Source: Poa pratensis
Lineage: Eukaryota; Streptophyta; Magnoliopsida; Poales; Poaceae
Reading direction: 5' to 3'
NCBI GenBank assembly: GCA_947311845.1
Contig: CAMZMU010000040.1
Coordinates: 67,017,564-67,081,563 of the forward strand
DNA: 64,000 bases
Part shown: one piece after another, positions 47,801-59,110 of the stretch
How the letters are laid out: every line of letters begins with the position of its first letter
Position numbering within the stretch: the stretch's first letter is position 1
Position numbers and translations under genes: made by a program
Notes under the pieces: model-generated
The model's database searches: none
What the model saw: the letters and a program-made list of their open reading frames with translations, nothing else
What the model was told of the DNA's origin: nothing

Positions 47801-49565
47801 TATATCATTCATGAGCAAGTCACTGGGACCTAAAGCAGCTGCTTGGTCAACATATGACAAGGAAGCTCTGGCAATAATTGAAGCACTCAAGAAATGGCGC
47901 CACTATTTTGCTGCTTCTTCTATTATCATCAAAACAGACCAACAGAGCCTCAAGTACATTCAAGAACAGAAACTCACTGATGGTATACAACACAAGTTAC
48001 TCATAAAATTGCTGGGCTACAATTACTCCATTGAGTACAAAAAGGGTAAAGAGAACAGAGTGGCTGATGCATTATCTAGAGTAAAATTCAGAATATCACA
48101 GTTAATTGCTTCTGCTGTAATTCCTACTTGGATTTCTACAGTGGTGGACAGTTATGCAAATGATGATTACTGTAAAGAACTGCTCACAAAACTGGCTGTA
48201 GACCCTGAGGGCTTACCAAATTATACACTGAAGAATGGTCTCTTGAGGTACAAGGACAGATTAGTTGTGGGCAATGACACAAAAGTAAAACAGGATATCA
48301 TCACTGTGTTTCATGCTTCTGAACTAGGGGGCCATTCTGGAGAAAAAGCTACATTCCAGAGAATACAGCTGGTATTCTATTGGCCAAAAATGCAAGCTGA
48401 AATAGCCAACTTCATCAAGGAATGCCCAGTTTGCCAAATTAATAAACCAGAGCACTTGAAATATCCTGGGAAATTACAACCATTACCTGTTGCAGATATG
48501 GCCTGGACACACATCAGTATGGATTTCATTGAGGGATTACCCACTTCTAACAACAAGGATATGATTCTGGTAGTGGTGGACAGATTCACAAAATTTGCAC
48601 ACTTCATTGCTTTGAAACACCCAATAACTGTGAAGTCTGTAGCAGCTGCATTTCATGATCATGTGTTCAGGTTACATGGACTGCCTCTGGTAATTGTTAC
48701 TGACAAAGACATGATTTTTACAAGTCAATTATGGCAACAGCTATTCAAGGCACTGAAAATAAAATTACACATGAGTACTAGTTACCATCCACAAACAGAT
48801 GGGCAGACTGAACGTGTCAATCAGTGCTTGGAGACCTATCTAAGATGCATGGCTTTTGATCAACCAAAGAAATGGCAGTCCTGGCTCACTTCTGCTGAAT
48901 GGTGGTACAATACAACATTCCATACTGCTCTGAAAATGACACCATTCCAAGCCTTGTATGGTTTTCCTCCTCCACAAGTGGCTGAAATGTTTTTACCGGA
49001 TGCCAATACAGAAAAAGCATCAGAAATGCTGAGAAACCGTGAAGAAGCTATTGCTGTGATCAAAGAAAATCTGAAACAGGCACAAGATAGAATGGTGCAT
49101 TATGCAAACAAGAACAGAAGTGAGAGGCAATTGGAAATTGGGGACATGGTCTATTTAAAGGTGCAGCCTTATCGCCACTCATCTCTGGACATCCACAGGA
49201 GCATCAAGCTCCACTCCAAATTCTATGGTCCTTTTCGCGTACTGGCAAAAGTGGGTAATACAGCATATAAAATATTACTGCCCGACAAGTGCACATTACA
49301 TCATACCTTCCATGTTAGCCAGCTGAAGAAGCATCATGGTCCTATGGCTATTCCTACACCAACTCTCCCTCTGGTGGATGCTCAAGGCAATATCCAAACT
49401 GGACCTGAGAAGCTATTGGACCGCAAGCTCATTCCTAGGAAGCAGGGAGATATCACTATACCTGTCGTTCAATGGCTGATAAAATGGATCAATTTACCAG
49501 CGGAAGCTGCTACATGGGAAGACTCTACTTTCATCCAGAGCGTCTTTCCTTCTTTCCAGCCTTGA
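44815..49565 (+). pseudogene. Chromovirus gag-pol, four frameshifts and one nonsense codon
   Basis: Domains in order: gag from ATG 44815 (coiled N terminus, capsid with WIQTIEQYFEAAR), a CCHC-like knuckle (CFRCNDPWFPGHKKVC, about 46009-46056), aspartic protease (VLIDSGSTGTFM), reverse transcriptase ([35 protein letters not shown]), RNase H (LEADASGYGIGAVL), integrase with an HHCC zinc finger (GHSGEKATF to CPVCQ), a DDE core (DFIEGLP, TDKD, YHPQTDGQTERVNQ) and a chromodomain-like end (VQWLIKWINLPAEAATWED). Lesions: single-base losses at about 45714, 46541, 46600 and 46893, and a TAA at 47412-47414. From 47415 to the stop at 49563-49565 the frame is clean. This copy cannot make a full polyprotein. 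Confidence 0.93.
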
Positions 49566-49582
49566 GGACAAGTCTGAGCTCG

Positions 49583-49594
49583 ACACGGGGGAAT
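49583..49594 (+). other. Polypurine tract of chromovirus
   Basis: CACGGGGGAAT immediately precedes the 3' LTR start TGTCATG at 49595. Confidence 0.85.
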
Positions 49595-50077
49595 TGTCAT
49601 GAACTGCAACTGACGAAGAGGAAGAACAGCTGATTCAGTTAACTGTAGCTCGTCCGGGACGTCTCCTAGCCGTCAATTAGTACATCAATGGCCCTTATTG
49701 CAACTTACCGCTTTGCGCTAAGTGGCAATACGATCCGTCGATGCCCTGATCAACGGCTGAGATGGCCTGACGCGTCTCTGTTTTGAATCAGCTTTCTGAA
49801 AAGCAGACATTCGCGCCAACCACCCAGTTCGTTGTCGTCTAGTTCGAGTCCTTGCTATTTAAGCGCCGATCCGGCTTGTAATCTTTATCTTTTCCCCTCT
49901 TGGGTCTAAACCCTAGCCGCCGTTGTTCCGGCAGGCCTTGCTTTTCCTCTCTCCCGAACTCAAGTTCTGTAATCTTTCCTCTGAATTCAGCAATATAGTG
50001 GAGAGTGGCGATGATGGTTCCCTGAATCGATGAGTAATTTTGCTGTTATTTGATTCCTTGCTAGTCTAGGCATAACA
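49595..50077 (+). repeat. 3' LTR of chromovirus
   Basis: 483 bp, five substitutions relative to the 5' LTR, ending GGCATAACA before the GGCAC duplication. Confidence 0.95.
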
Positions 50078-50733
50078 GGCACCCGGGTGTCCTTGGGGTC
50101 GTCTTCGAGCCCCGCCTGCAGCCCTGGCGGCGCGCGGATCCCCCAGTTGAACCTCATGCTCGCCCTGCCCCAGAGCGGGAGCACGCTCCTCGTGGTCAGC
50201 CGCATCCCGGAAAGCAGCGCGCCGAGCCCGCCGCTCCTCCCCGCCGCGGCGACGTCCGCCGCAAGGCCATTCCCGCTCAACGAGAACGCCTTGTAGTTCA
50301 GCTGGTCCTGCCCTTCGCTTTCAGAGACCTCCCCGACGGTACGGGGCGGAGGAGGCTGGGATGACCGGAGGGTGTGGGAAAGCGAGAAGTCGCCGAGGCG
50401 GGGCTTGAGGAGGAGGAAGAAGGCGGGAGAGCTGGAGTTGGCAGAGAGGAGATTGAACTCGGCGGCGAGGGAGAAGGGGGCGCAGGCGGGGGAGCCGAGG
50501 GCGCCGACGCCGGCGCGGATGGAGAGGGCGAAGGGGAGGCCGGGATCGTTGGGGCGGTAGGAGAGGCGGAGAGCGGGTCCGGAGGCGAAGGCGGTGGAGA
50601 GGTCGAAGCGGAGCTCCCGAGGGTCGCCGCCGGCGGAGAGGCCGGACTGGAACGGCAGGCCAAGCACGCCGATCGGAACCTTAGCCCGCATCAGCGGCCG
50701 GTCGTCGTCGCGGAACTTGACCGACGCCTTCAT

Positions 50734-51131
50734 GGTGTTCGGTGGTTGGTGGTAAATCGCGGTTTTGATCGGTCGTGGGGGAGCGATGTTGCGGCGGAGA
50801 TCAGCCCATGTTGGGACGGCGCTGCCGGCGAGATAGGTGGGGAGCGGGCAGTGGAGTGGATGGATCGGAAGTGGGTGGTGGGGTGAGGATGTCAGATCCT
50901 GTTTCCTTTTCAATCTTCTCCACTGCTAGACTTTTGCTGCTCGCAAAATCAAAAAATTGTGAAAAGGAGCGAAGTTCTCTTTGTACACATAAACTTTATG
51001 GAGATTGCAGTCGATATAGAATTGTTTTTTCGTGGATGATTTGATATTTAGAAATGTAGTCACGCACTCTGTTTCACATGATGAATTTCATTGTCTCACA
51101 TCGGAAAATGAATTTTTGATGTTCTCTTACA
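50734..51131. other. Promoter-side flank of the disrupted gene
   Basis: GC-rich for about 150 bp upstream of the ATG, then AT-rich. I see no unambiguous TATA box and no further gene. Confidence 0.3.
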
Positions 51132-51193
51132 CTCCCTCTGTTTCACAATGTAAGATGTTTTAGTAAATTAAGAACATTTTGGAACGGAGGGAG
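51132..51193. mobile_element. Stowaway MITE, short (62 bp)
   Basis: Inverted termini CTCCCTCTGTTTC and GGAACGGAGGGAG with a TA at the right border (51194-51195) and a TA two bases off on the left. Termini and TA target are diagnostic of Stowaway (Tc1/mariner). Much of the usual interior is missing. Confidence 0.85.
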
Positions 51194-51442
51194 TACTCCA
51201 CAAATAAGCATTATTTGGTAAATTAAGAATTGTTTAGTACGGGAAATATTAAGAATTTTTAAGAAGTTGTTATGACTCCGCACTCGAGGAAATGAATCTC
51301 ATAAGAGAGATTCGAAGATACAACATAACCTCTTTCTATTCCTCCCACTTGGTCTTTCTCCTCAATGTTTTGCACATGTTGATTTCGGCCGACATCAGCG
51401 AATGTGGGTCTTATGTATGTGGCCTCTGGCAATCAGGGACGA
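51194..51442. other. Intergenic spacer between MITE and SINE
   Basis: AT-rich; no reading frame, repeat or RNA gene is recognised. Confidence 0.3.
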
Positions 51443-51459
51443 CCATTCAACCACACCCA

Positions 51460-51617
51460 AAAAACGAGACCAACCAGGACTAGCCCTTGGTGGTTTCTTT
51501 TTATAGAAGAATTGCTCCTTTGTGAGAATCCCAGAAATTCGCTCCCGATGGGATTCGAACTCTGGTTGCTAGGTTGAGTCACTGCTACCTTTGCCACTGG
51601 GCCTCTGCCCCGTTCTC
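51460..51617 (-). mobile_element. tRNA-derived SINE, 158 bp
   Basis: Flanked by a perfect 17-bp duplication CCATTCAACCACACCCA (51443-51459 and 51618-51634). The minus strand has an internal promoter: box A-like TGGCAAAGGTAGCAGTG and box B GAGTTCGAATCCC. It ends in a T-run. It is a different subfamily from the SINE at 19255-19550, sharing only the tRNA-like head. Confidence 0.85.
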
Positions 51618-51634
51618 CCATTCAACCACACCCA

Positions 51635-52647
51635 CCAACGCTTTCAGGTCATTCATATGATGAAAAAGATTCTTGATATTGTCAAGGAGGGGGATGCCGG
51701 TTTAGAGCTAGGGCCAGAACCAAATGCATAATTTCTCTATAGGCTCACGACGCTTGTATTAGTGGTTTATATAGTTTGATCTACTATAAACGAACACGTA
51801 TGACATTATACTTTGCAACATGTATAACGTTGCACCTTACACGGAAACCTCTATCTGTCACATTCACGTGCAGATGCATTCCTTTTATGTTTTTATATGA
51901 TATGCATATATTTTTTCAAGAACATATTTTTTCGAGATACGTGTTGGTAGAGGTTTGTATAAAGTGTAATGTCATGTTCATTTAACAAAACATGTTTTAG
52001 TAGATCAAATCGGAAATCATGTCTAGTGATAGTTATGCGATTGCTAGTTTTAGAACCCAGGCTCACTGGAGCGTTTTTAAAAAACTGAAATAATATTTAA
52101 AAGTTCCACAAACTTTTTGTGCGGATACAACTGATTGATCTCGACCTATCGACAAAATTTATCTATTTTTCGGCTACACAAAATTTGCAAATTTGCAAGT
52201 GTAAAAAACCCCTGATTTTATCTCCATATTATGTTTTTTTGTCGATCACATGAAAATGTTTCGATAAAACTTGTGTCATACATACTAGATATGTCGATGT
52301 CGTCGGGAGGACCGTTTATGCCCCGCTGACCATGAAGAAGGGTGTGACTCCTATAGACCTGTTCGGTGATGTGCATAGGCTCCACAACACCGGCGGGATT
52401 TGGTCCACCCAAGTGCCGCCACCCGGAGTATGGGTCTCATGCATTCGCTACTTGACCGCTCGAGAGTAGATAAGGGTTGACGGACACATTTTGAGCTATC
52501 GGGACTGATGAGGGACACGGTGAGGCTGTTTTCGTGTCCGAACCCTTTGAGCCAACGGGGTTATCGGGGGCACTAGTGGAGATGTTCCAAGGACACCGAT
52601 TTTGACCTAACGGTTGTTGTGAAATGGTGGGGGTATGTGTACCTTTA
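51635..52647. other. Intergenic, no gene recognised
   Basis: About 1 kb of AT-rich sequence to 52250 and a moderately GC-rich remainder with short frames only. Direct scanning shows no TE terminus with a target duplication. It is the left flank of the solo LTR that follows. Confidence 0.3.
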
Positions 52648-52652
52648 TTTTT

Positions 52653-55600
52653 TGTAATACCCCAGCGTTTAGGAGCTAACGAAGGGTAGAAATAGGAATT
52701 GGTGCATCTGCATGCATGCATATGAAAATCCGAATAAATTTTTCGCAAACTAAAAACCCTGGAGTGATCGGAGATCATTCATCTTCATGATTTAAGTTTT
52801 AGATCATCTTAGGTGAATTTGATAATTTTTGACATGACCTTTAGGAATTTGCTTGTAGAAGGAATTTGAATTCAAATTGATTATTCAAATAATTGAATTT
52901 GTAAAGTAAATTCAAACTCAAACATTTAAGTAACAAAAATAATAATTAAGTAAATAAATTAATAGAGATTGGAATAATTCAAATCTTTGCAATAAGTATT
53001 ACAACTTATGAATTATTGTACAGACAAATAAAATCATTTTATTGATTGAATACAACAATACAATGTCTTTACAAATTTGGTTACAACATAATGAAATACA
53101 AAAAAAAGGAAAATTACAATGATTTCCTAAACTAAATGTCTTGTATTTCTTCTTCTTGATCTTCATTCCATAGTTGTTCTGGCAAAACAAAAGAAAAGCA
53201 AAAACAAAGGAAAACAAATACAAAGAAGGGGTTAGGATTAGTATTACTCTCAGATTAGCAGTGAGGTGCACTGCTAATTACATCATCGAGTTGTTTAGGC
53301 AACATAAGTGATGTATCTGCTCTTAATCAGTGTGTTTTGCCTCAGTACAACATCATAGGCCACAAATCCACTTGGCAAGTAAAAATAATGCACAATCTAG
53401 GGATAATCTCAAACCAGTCGAAGCCCAGTTCACTGAACAGAGCAAGCAGGTAAACACACAGCACAATCATCTCCACAACCCTGTGCTGTCAACAGCACAG
53501 CAACTCAACCTAGAGGGATAAGAGCAAGGACTCGAAGCAGCTAGCAAACTAGCACCATTTCTCTCACAACAAGAACCAGCTCGAGTTCATCAATCACAGC
53601 ACACAGTTCATCACCAAACCACAAATCCATCCACTTTTCACCACTCAATCCTTGCCAAAAGCAAGAGCAAGATGGGATAGAAGCACAAGGCCAAGCAGGA
53701 GCAAGGAGGGAAGGCCAGGAGCTAGAAGGTAGCAATCTGGAGCTGGAGGAGCAGGCCAGCAAGGAGATCAAGGAGGAGGTCCACAAGATCTGTCGATCAA
53801 GGAATCAAGAAGAGCCACAAGCAACAAAACACATCCATCACCACACCTGAGCACAGGTTGATACTTTATTCCTAGCAAAACTACCTGCTAGATACACAGG
53901 AGTGGATGTAGTGGATTTTCCCTCAGTCTAGCATAGTGATGCTATGCTATATCATCACAGGGAAGTAAAGAAGCAAGCATAGTATATGTTCTTATTAAAT
54001 CATGGCCTCAGCCTATGCATCATAGGCAAGGGGCAAATAACCCACAATTCTGAGCAAAGGCATAAGCAAATATTGCTTTTCACAGCTATGTGTGAAGCAC
54101 AAATCCAGTAAATAGATGCTGGGCACTAATTCCACAAGGGGAGAAGCACCTCAACCACATCTGTGCACTAACCATACCACTGGAAAGTATAAATACATTT
54201 CCTAAGCTAAAATCATCAGCTAGCTTCTGTGTAACTCAAAGGAGGCATCACAGCAAGCTACACTAAATTAATTAGCTCTAGAAAACATTCTACACTTATA
54301 CAGGGCACAGTCAGAGCAACACATCACACAAGATAGTAGCACATAAATAAGCAGGAACCCTAGAATCATCACATGCTTAACATCACAGAGCTAGGCACTG
54401 GCCTGGTGAAGAGAGGAGAGAAAGGAGAGAAAGGAGAGGCTCACCATACGCCATGGCCGTAGCTCCACGGCGGCGGGGCAGTGTCGTGTGGCCAATGAGA
54501 TGGACCACAAGAGAAGCGAGCATCATCACCACCACGGCGGCACAGAGGATGAAGCTCTGCACCAAGCCGTGACGAAACACCGCAGGGAAGCCTGAGCACG
54601 GCGGAGCCGCGCTACTAGTTTCGGGTAGGGGTTGCGCACGGCCGCATCAGGCGAGGAGGAGTGAATCGCCGGGGTAGGAATGGAGAGGGCTGCGAGGCAC
54701 GTTGATTGAGCTCCATGGCGGCGGCGGAGGTTACCGGACTCGGCCGGAATCGAGGGGCGACGGCGGCGGCGATACGGAATCGCGAGAGCTCGGGAACGAG
54801 CTAAGGTAGCAGACGAGTGCGAGCGGGTGTGGCTCGGTCGGGTTGACCGACCCGAGCCAAACCCTGGTCTTTGGTTGGGTTCAACTCACTAGGACCAGGG
54901 GCAATATGGTCTTTTCACTAAATAATAAAAATAAAATTTTGTAAAATCATTTATTCTAAATTAATAGAAATACAAATCTATAAAACTAATAGTCTACTCA
55001 AAAATAATTTCAAAGTTTTAAATAAAGTATTATTTAAAATAAATTCATTCATTTTGATGTAAAGTATTTTCTATACAAATTTGTTTATATATTGAAATAA
55101 TACTTCTAAAATTTATAAAATTCAAACAACATCAAATAAAGATAAAAACTTGTTAATTTTTAATGTTTCTCAATTATTAAATTAAATTCTTATGAATGTA
55201 AACAAATGTTTTTATTGTTATTTAATACATAAATATTCGCTTTATTATAACTTAATGTCTTAAAATAATTCAAAAGACAAATATTATTCAAAACACTCCA
55301 AATCTCACAATTCACCAAGATTTTAATATCACACCAAAGAAACTTAATGCATAGCATTCTTATGCATAATAGCATCATTTGCTTCTTTAAACATTGTCCT
55401 TACCACACAATGATGGTATTTTGTAGAACCAGGAAGTCAGGAGCCACGCCAAGTATCCGACTCCACTACCTTTCAGTCACAAGGCAAGTTCATTACTTGC
55501 TCATATCCATTGCAGTATCTGTTAAGAAACTATTTGCAAACTCCTTATATACTATCATCTCTACTCGAAAGAGAAAGCATAAAACTCTATCTTCACAATA

Positions 55601-56876
55601 ATATGATTATTTGGTTGTCTACTTAAGTGTGGATACCCTATTATGGCTGGCAGATGGAACCATGGTATGATGTGGTTGGTGGAGGTTCCATTTGCACGGG
55701 AAAGTATTACCTAGGACTTAATAACCAATGTTGTCAGTGTTCTTGCGCCGTAAATGACGCGTTAACCATGAGGCCTGGAATGGGAGTCATCTGTGATCTT
55801 CTTCCTTTCACATGTCAACGGACAGCCAGAGCCGTACGCTGTAGATCTTGCGAGACTACATGCACATGGGTGGGACCCCTTAATGCCCACGGACTCTGGT
55901 GTCTATGATGGTCTGCAAGGGATGCCTAGGTATCTACCGTGAGGGGTAGAGTATCAGGGGTGATTCTGCTATGCATGAATTGGGTGGGCATGTGAGGTTG
56001 GTGGAGGAGCACGGCGAATGGCTTGGATCATCAATCGGCCCCACACCAAAGGAAGTGTGGACAGGAAAGTACGCCTGGTTGTGCAACATGATCTTGATCT
56101 CTTATGGGTAAAGCAACGCACCTCTGCAGAGTGTAAAAAGTGTGACATGTTACTCCCTGTTCCGGGAAGGAGCTGCGAACGCTGCAGGAAAGGGACTCCA
56201 TGAAGTTCTAGCACCTGTGAATAGTTGGCGGGCATAGTTTTCATAATAAAAGGAACCTTTTGAAGAAATGATTACAAAAGATAACTTCATTTGCTTACGA
56301 CTCTTTAGAGTCTAAGGCTGTGTATAGTGCATCAAACTTTCCACCATATACAGTGAACTTGTTGAGTAACGCTGGTTACTCATTCCTTCCTTTTGAATCC
56401 CCTGCTTAGACTGTGAAGATCTGGACGACTCAACGCTGAATATCATGGGAGGACATGAAGGCATCTACTATGAAGAACCAGACCTCTCAGGCGGAATCGA
56501 AGGAGTGGATTACATCATCCACTACGGAGCCAACAACGAGGAAGAGGAGTCTAAGTAGAGTCAGCTTGGACTAGTAACCAATCTATATAAACACGGTTGA
56601 ATCGAGCAGCTCAGAACTTACTAATAAGTGTTGAGTTACCGTGTACGCACTAATTTGCTTCTTGTTGGTTTTAACACTAAATATGAGGTGACCACTTGTT
56701 GGAATCATCTCCTTTAAGCACGACTTGGTTTTGTAATATTTGGTTGTATGATATTGGACCCGCAATGTTTCTGTTGTACCACTCTGAGGGATGTAATATT
56801 TGCGGAACGGTGTTCTGTAAGTGTTATGTCAACGACTTGCGTACTACAACATGCACTGGTATGCTGGGTCAACGCA
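52653..56876. mobile_element. Solo LTR, 4.2 kb, LARD-like, upstream of PPR gene
   Basis: Termini TGTAATACCCCAGC and GCTGGGTCAACGCA, with a 5-bp duplication TTTTT (52648-52652 and 56877-56881). No primer site, polypurine tract or gag-pol inside. AT-rich arms flank a GC-rich block (about 54390-54860). It shares an ACCTCTGCAGAG motif (near 56121) and overall composition with the 2684-7605 solo LTR. The target duplication is low-complexity, so the boundary rests mainly on the TG..CA termini and the near-palindromic CCCAGC/GCTGGG ends. Confidence 0.75.
56445..56558 (+). other. Acidic micro-ORF inside the solo LTR
   Basis: An open segment 56397-56555 bounded by TGA and TAG, with an ATG at 56445 (37 codons). 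Peptide motifs include GIYYEEPDLSGG and YIIHYGANNEEEES. Codon use is smooth and GC-balanced in otherwise non-coding LTR DNA. I recognise no family; it could be a remnant of an exon captured by the LTR or a conserved LTR peptide. Confidence 0.3.
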
Positions 56877-57090
56877 TTTTTCTTCTTACATGGTTCAAAT
56901 TTAATGGGATGTCCCCGAAAGTATATTTGTCAAACCGATGGATGTATACCATGAAGCGAAGTCGTTGATAAAGTTTGTTTTCATAATTTATATGGAAGAT
57001 ATCATCATTGAGCCTCATTGAAATACTTTGGCATCCCAAATCTCTCATGGAACTTTGACACCCCTTCATGCAAGCCGGAGCAGGTTGCCC

Positions 57091-58620
57091 ATGGCGACTC
57101 GCGCCACCAGGCCCACCACCACCACCACTCCATCCTACCTCTGCAACGCCCTCCTCCGCCGCGCCGCCGACCAGCGCGGCCTCCTGCTCGCCTTCCGCGC
57201 CATGTTGCGCGCGGGCGTCGCGCCGGACCACTTCACCTTCCCCTTCGCCCTCAAGGCGCTCGCCCAGGCACCCCGCGCTTCGCCACCGCGAGTCGTCGCC
57301 GCTCTTTCGTGCCTCCATGCGCAGCTTGCCAAGTCTGGCCACGGCGCCGACGTTTACGTCACCTCCTCCCTTGTCCACTCTTACGCGGCCTCCGCCGATG
57401 CCGGCTCCGCGCGAGCGGTGTTCGACGCCGCGCCCAACCGCAATGTCGTCACCTGGACGGCGATGATAGCCGGACACGCCGCGGTTGGGGATGCGCGGGA
57501 GGCGGTCGCGCTGTTCAGGGAGGCCGTGGCGAGCGGACGGGGTGTAATTAACAGTGTCACTGTCGCGCAGGTGATGGCTTCGTGCGCGCAGTGTGGTGAC
57601 ATGGATAGCGGGCGATGGGTGCACGAGACGCTCCGGCGCTGGGGCATCGAGCCCGTATTGCTTGACGTTGCTCTTGCCACGGCGGTGCTCCATATGTATG
57701 CAAGCTGTGGTGGTCTACATGTTGCATTTGAAGTGTTCGATGCAATGCCTCAAAGAAATGAGGTGTCCTGGAATGCAATGGTTGAGGTCTACAGTCGTCA
57801 TGGAAGAACGGATAAGGTTCTACAAGTGTTTGCAGGTATGCATTCTGTTGGGATGAATCCTGATAAGGTGACATGGCTGAGCATACTGCGTGCTTGTACT
57901 TCCAAGGGAAACACGGGCTTATGCCGAGGGGTTCACGCATACATAGAGAAGACTAATTGTTCTCGACATGTTGCAGTTTGCACATCTCTCATGGATATGT
58001 ATTCCAAAACAGGAAATGCGCAGAGCGCACTACAGTTATTCCGTTGCCTCAAAAGAAAGGATTTGATGGCATGGACAGGCATAATCACCGGCTTGGCAAA
58101 GCATGGTCATGGCAGAGATGCAGTGCAGCTCTTCAGACAGATGGAGCATGGTGGTGTTATTCCAGACCATGTCACATTCGTAGGAGTGCTTACTGCTTGC
58201 AACCATGCAGGGATGGTGGATGAGGGCAGAAAGTACTTTGACTCCATGTTGAATCTTTACGGCATCAGGCCAACAATCAAACATTATGGTTGTATGGTTG
58301 ATCTCTTGAGTCGCGCAGGCCACTTAGGAGAGGTTGTGGGTATGATGCAATTGATGCCTATTCAGCCCAGTGTTGCAATGTGGGGAAGTATGATGAATGG
58401 TTGCAAGATACATGGTAGGGCTGATGTAGCTGAGAGGATAGGGAGGGAGCTTGCTGAACTTAACCCCCAGTTAAGTGCAGCATATGTGGTCATGTCTAAC
58501 ATATATGCAGAGGTCGGTAGGTGGCATGCAGTCGAGCAAACTAGGAGGTTGATGTGGCAGACGGGATTGAAGAAAAATATAGGCTCAAGTAGCACTGAAA
58601 TGCACATGTTGTGCTCCTGA
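57091..58620 (+). CDS. Pentatricopeptide repeat protein, PLS class, E-type C terminus
   Basis: An intronless gene, 509 codons. The ATG at 57091 sits in a good plant context (GCCCATGGCG); the frame is open further upstream but has no in-frame ATG. The N terminus is Thr/Arg-rich (MATRATRPTTTTTPS), consistent with an organelle transit peptide. Repeats follow as P, L and S motifs, for example NVVTWTAMIAGHAAVGDARE, NEVSWNAMVEVYSRHGRTDK, DLMAWTGIITGLAKHGHGRD and VTFVGVLTACNHAGMVDEGR. The end is an E domain (WGSMMNGCKIHGRADVAERI, AAYVVMSNIYAEVGRW). It stops after GLKKNIGSSSTEM, without a DYW deaminase. Family knowledge: PLS/E proteins act in mitochondria or chloroplasts, mostly in C-to-U RNA editing with a partner supplying DYW. 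The target is unknown. A 4.2 kb solo LTR lies about 214 bp upstream. Confidence 0.93.
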   Translation: MATRATRPTTTTTPSYLCNALLRRAADQRGLLLAFRAMLRAGVAPDHFTFPFALKALAQAPRASPPRVVAALSCLHAQLAKSGHGADVYVTSSLVHSYAASADAGSARAVFDAAPNRNVVTWTAMIAGHAAVGDAREAVALFREAVASGRGVINSVTVAQVMASCAQCGDMDSGRWVHETLRRWGIEPVLLDVALATAVLHMYASCGGLHVAFEVFDAMPQRNEVSWNAMVEVYSRHGRTDKVLQVFAGMHSVGMNPDKVTWLSILRACTSKGNTGLCRGVHAYIEKTNCSRHVAVCTSLMDMYSKTGNAQSALQLFRCLKRKDLMAWTGIITGLAKHGHGRDAVQLFRQMEHGGVIPDHVTFVGVLTACNHAGMVDEGRKYFDSMLNLYGIRPTIKHYGCMVDLLSRAGHLGEVVGMMQLMPIQPSVAMWGSMMNGCKIHGRADVAERIGRELAELNPQLSAAYVVMSNIYAEVGRWHAVEQTRRLMWQTGLKKNIGSSSTEMHMLCS

Positions 58621-59062
58621 ATTCTGCTGTTCTCTTGAGGTGAGAGGAGGATAATGGGGAAGACACGTTCTGGAAATGCGACTCCATAAGAAACATGGAC
58701 ATTACTGTCTGGACGAACTGTTTGAATTGTCAGTTCTGTACATTATGCGGGGACACAGAGGTAACGATCTAACTTACTGTATTTGTGAAGTTGTTTACTT
58801 CCCGGTTTACCCTTTTTATCTGAAGCTAGATCATCATAAATGCATATTATACCCTGTAGTGGATTAGATGAGCTCCAACTAGTTAAGACTATTTTTGAGA
58901 GGTCAATGTTTACATAACTGAAGCTGATCAATTGGTTGAGCAACCCGCTAAGTAGAACCTATCTGTTATATAAACATCATGCATTATATATTAACCAAAT
59001 AATTAAAACAATCACTCAAACCAATCCAATGCAATGTTTTAAATAAGCGCTCCACATCAAAA
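58621..59062. other. 3' flank of PPR gene
   Basis: Untranslated and intergenic sequence. No gene or recognisable poly(A) motif is called. Confidence 0.3.
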
Positions 59063-59110
59063 AAAAGGGCAGCCCCGGTGCAGTAGCTCCCGCTTGCGCA
59101 GGGTCCGGGG
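59063..59110 (-). mobile_element. 5'-truncated SINE scar, 48 bp
   Basis: The insert is bounded by an 18-bp duplication AAGCGCTCCACATCAAAA (59045-59062 and 59111-59128). The minus strand reads CCCCGGACCCTGCGCAAGCG and on to GGGCTGCCC then a T-run, the characteristic 3' end of a common grass SINE. Only about 48 bp survive, so the copy was truncated at insertion. Confidence 0.75.

Larger units (their letters stand above)
44036..50077 (+). mobile_element. Reina-like chromovirus (Gypsy), complete, 6.0 kb
   Basis: A full-length LTR retrotransposon with a perfect 5-bp duplication GGCAC (44031-44035 and 50078-50082), LTRs of 483 bp each, tRNA-Met primer site (TTGGTATCAGAGC, 44521-44533) and polypurine CACGGGGGAA before the 3' LTR. 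gag-pol fills the interior. Short LTRs, total size, Met primer and a C-terminal chromodomain place it near the Reina group of chromoviruses. LTRs differ at 5 of 483 positions (4 transitions, 1 transversion, no indel), about 1.0 percent. At the usual grass LTR rate of 1.3e-8 per site per year this is about 0.4 million years. Confidence 0.95.
43595..50733 (-). pseudogene. Conserved plant gene of unknown function, split by chromovirus insertion
   Basis: A single-exon minus-strand gene starts at ATG 50733 (MKASVKFRDDDRPLMRAKVP) and runs to the insertion at 50078. It resumes at 44030-43595, ending in EELKRALEARRR and a stop. Excluding the element and one GGCAC copy, the two parts sum to 1092 bp, exactly 364 codons, in one frame with no other lesion. 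The N-terminal two thirds alternate hydrophobic and polar residues in strands (LRFDLSTAFASGPALRLSYRPN-like, FFLLLKPRLGDFSLSHTLRS), suggesting a beta-rich, possibly barrel-like domain. The last third has a helix-forming SLMRRQLDAMNAESGMLRHA. I know similar uncharacterised proteins in other plants but no established function. The insertion falls in codons before SKMPLLVINK, so this allele is probably null unless the two halves are expressed separately. Confidence 0.85.

Noticed and set aside
50087..50886. Plus-strand frames opposite the disrupted gene
   Set aside because: Shadows of the minus-strand conserved gene; Glu/Gly-rich low-complexity translations.
57028..57090. Upstream extension of the PPR frame
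   Set aside because: The frame is open but contains no in-frame ATG before 57091, and 57091 has a good initiation context.
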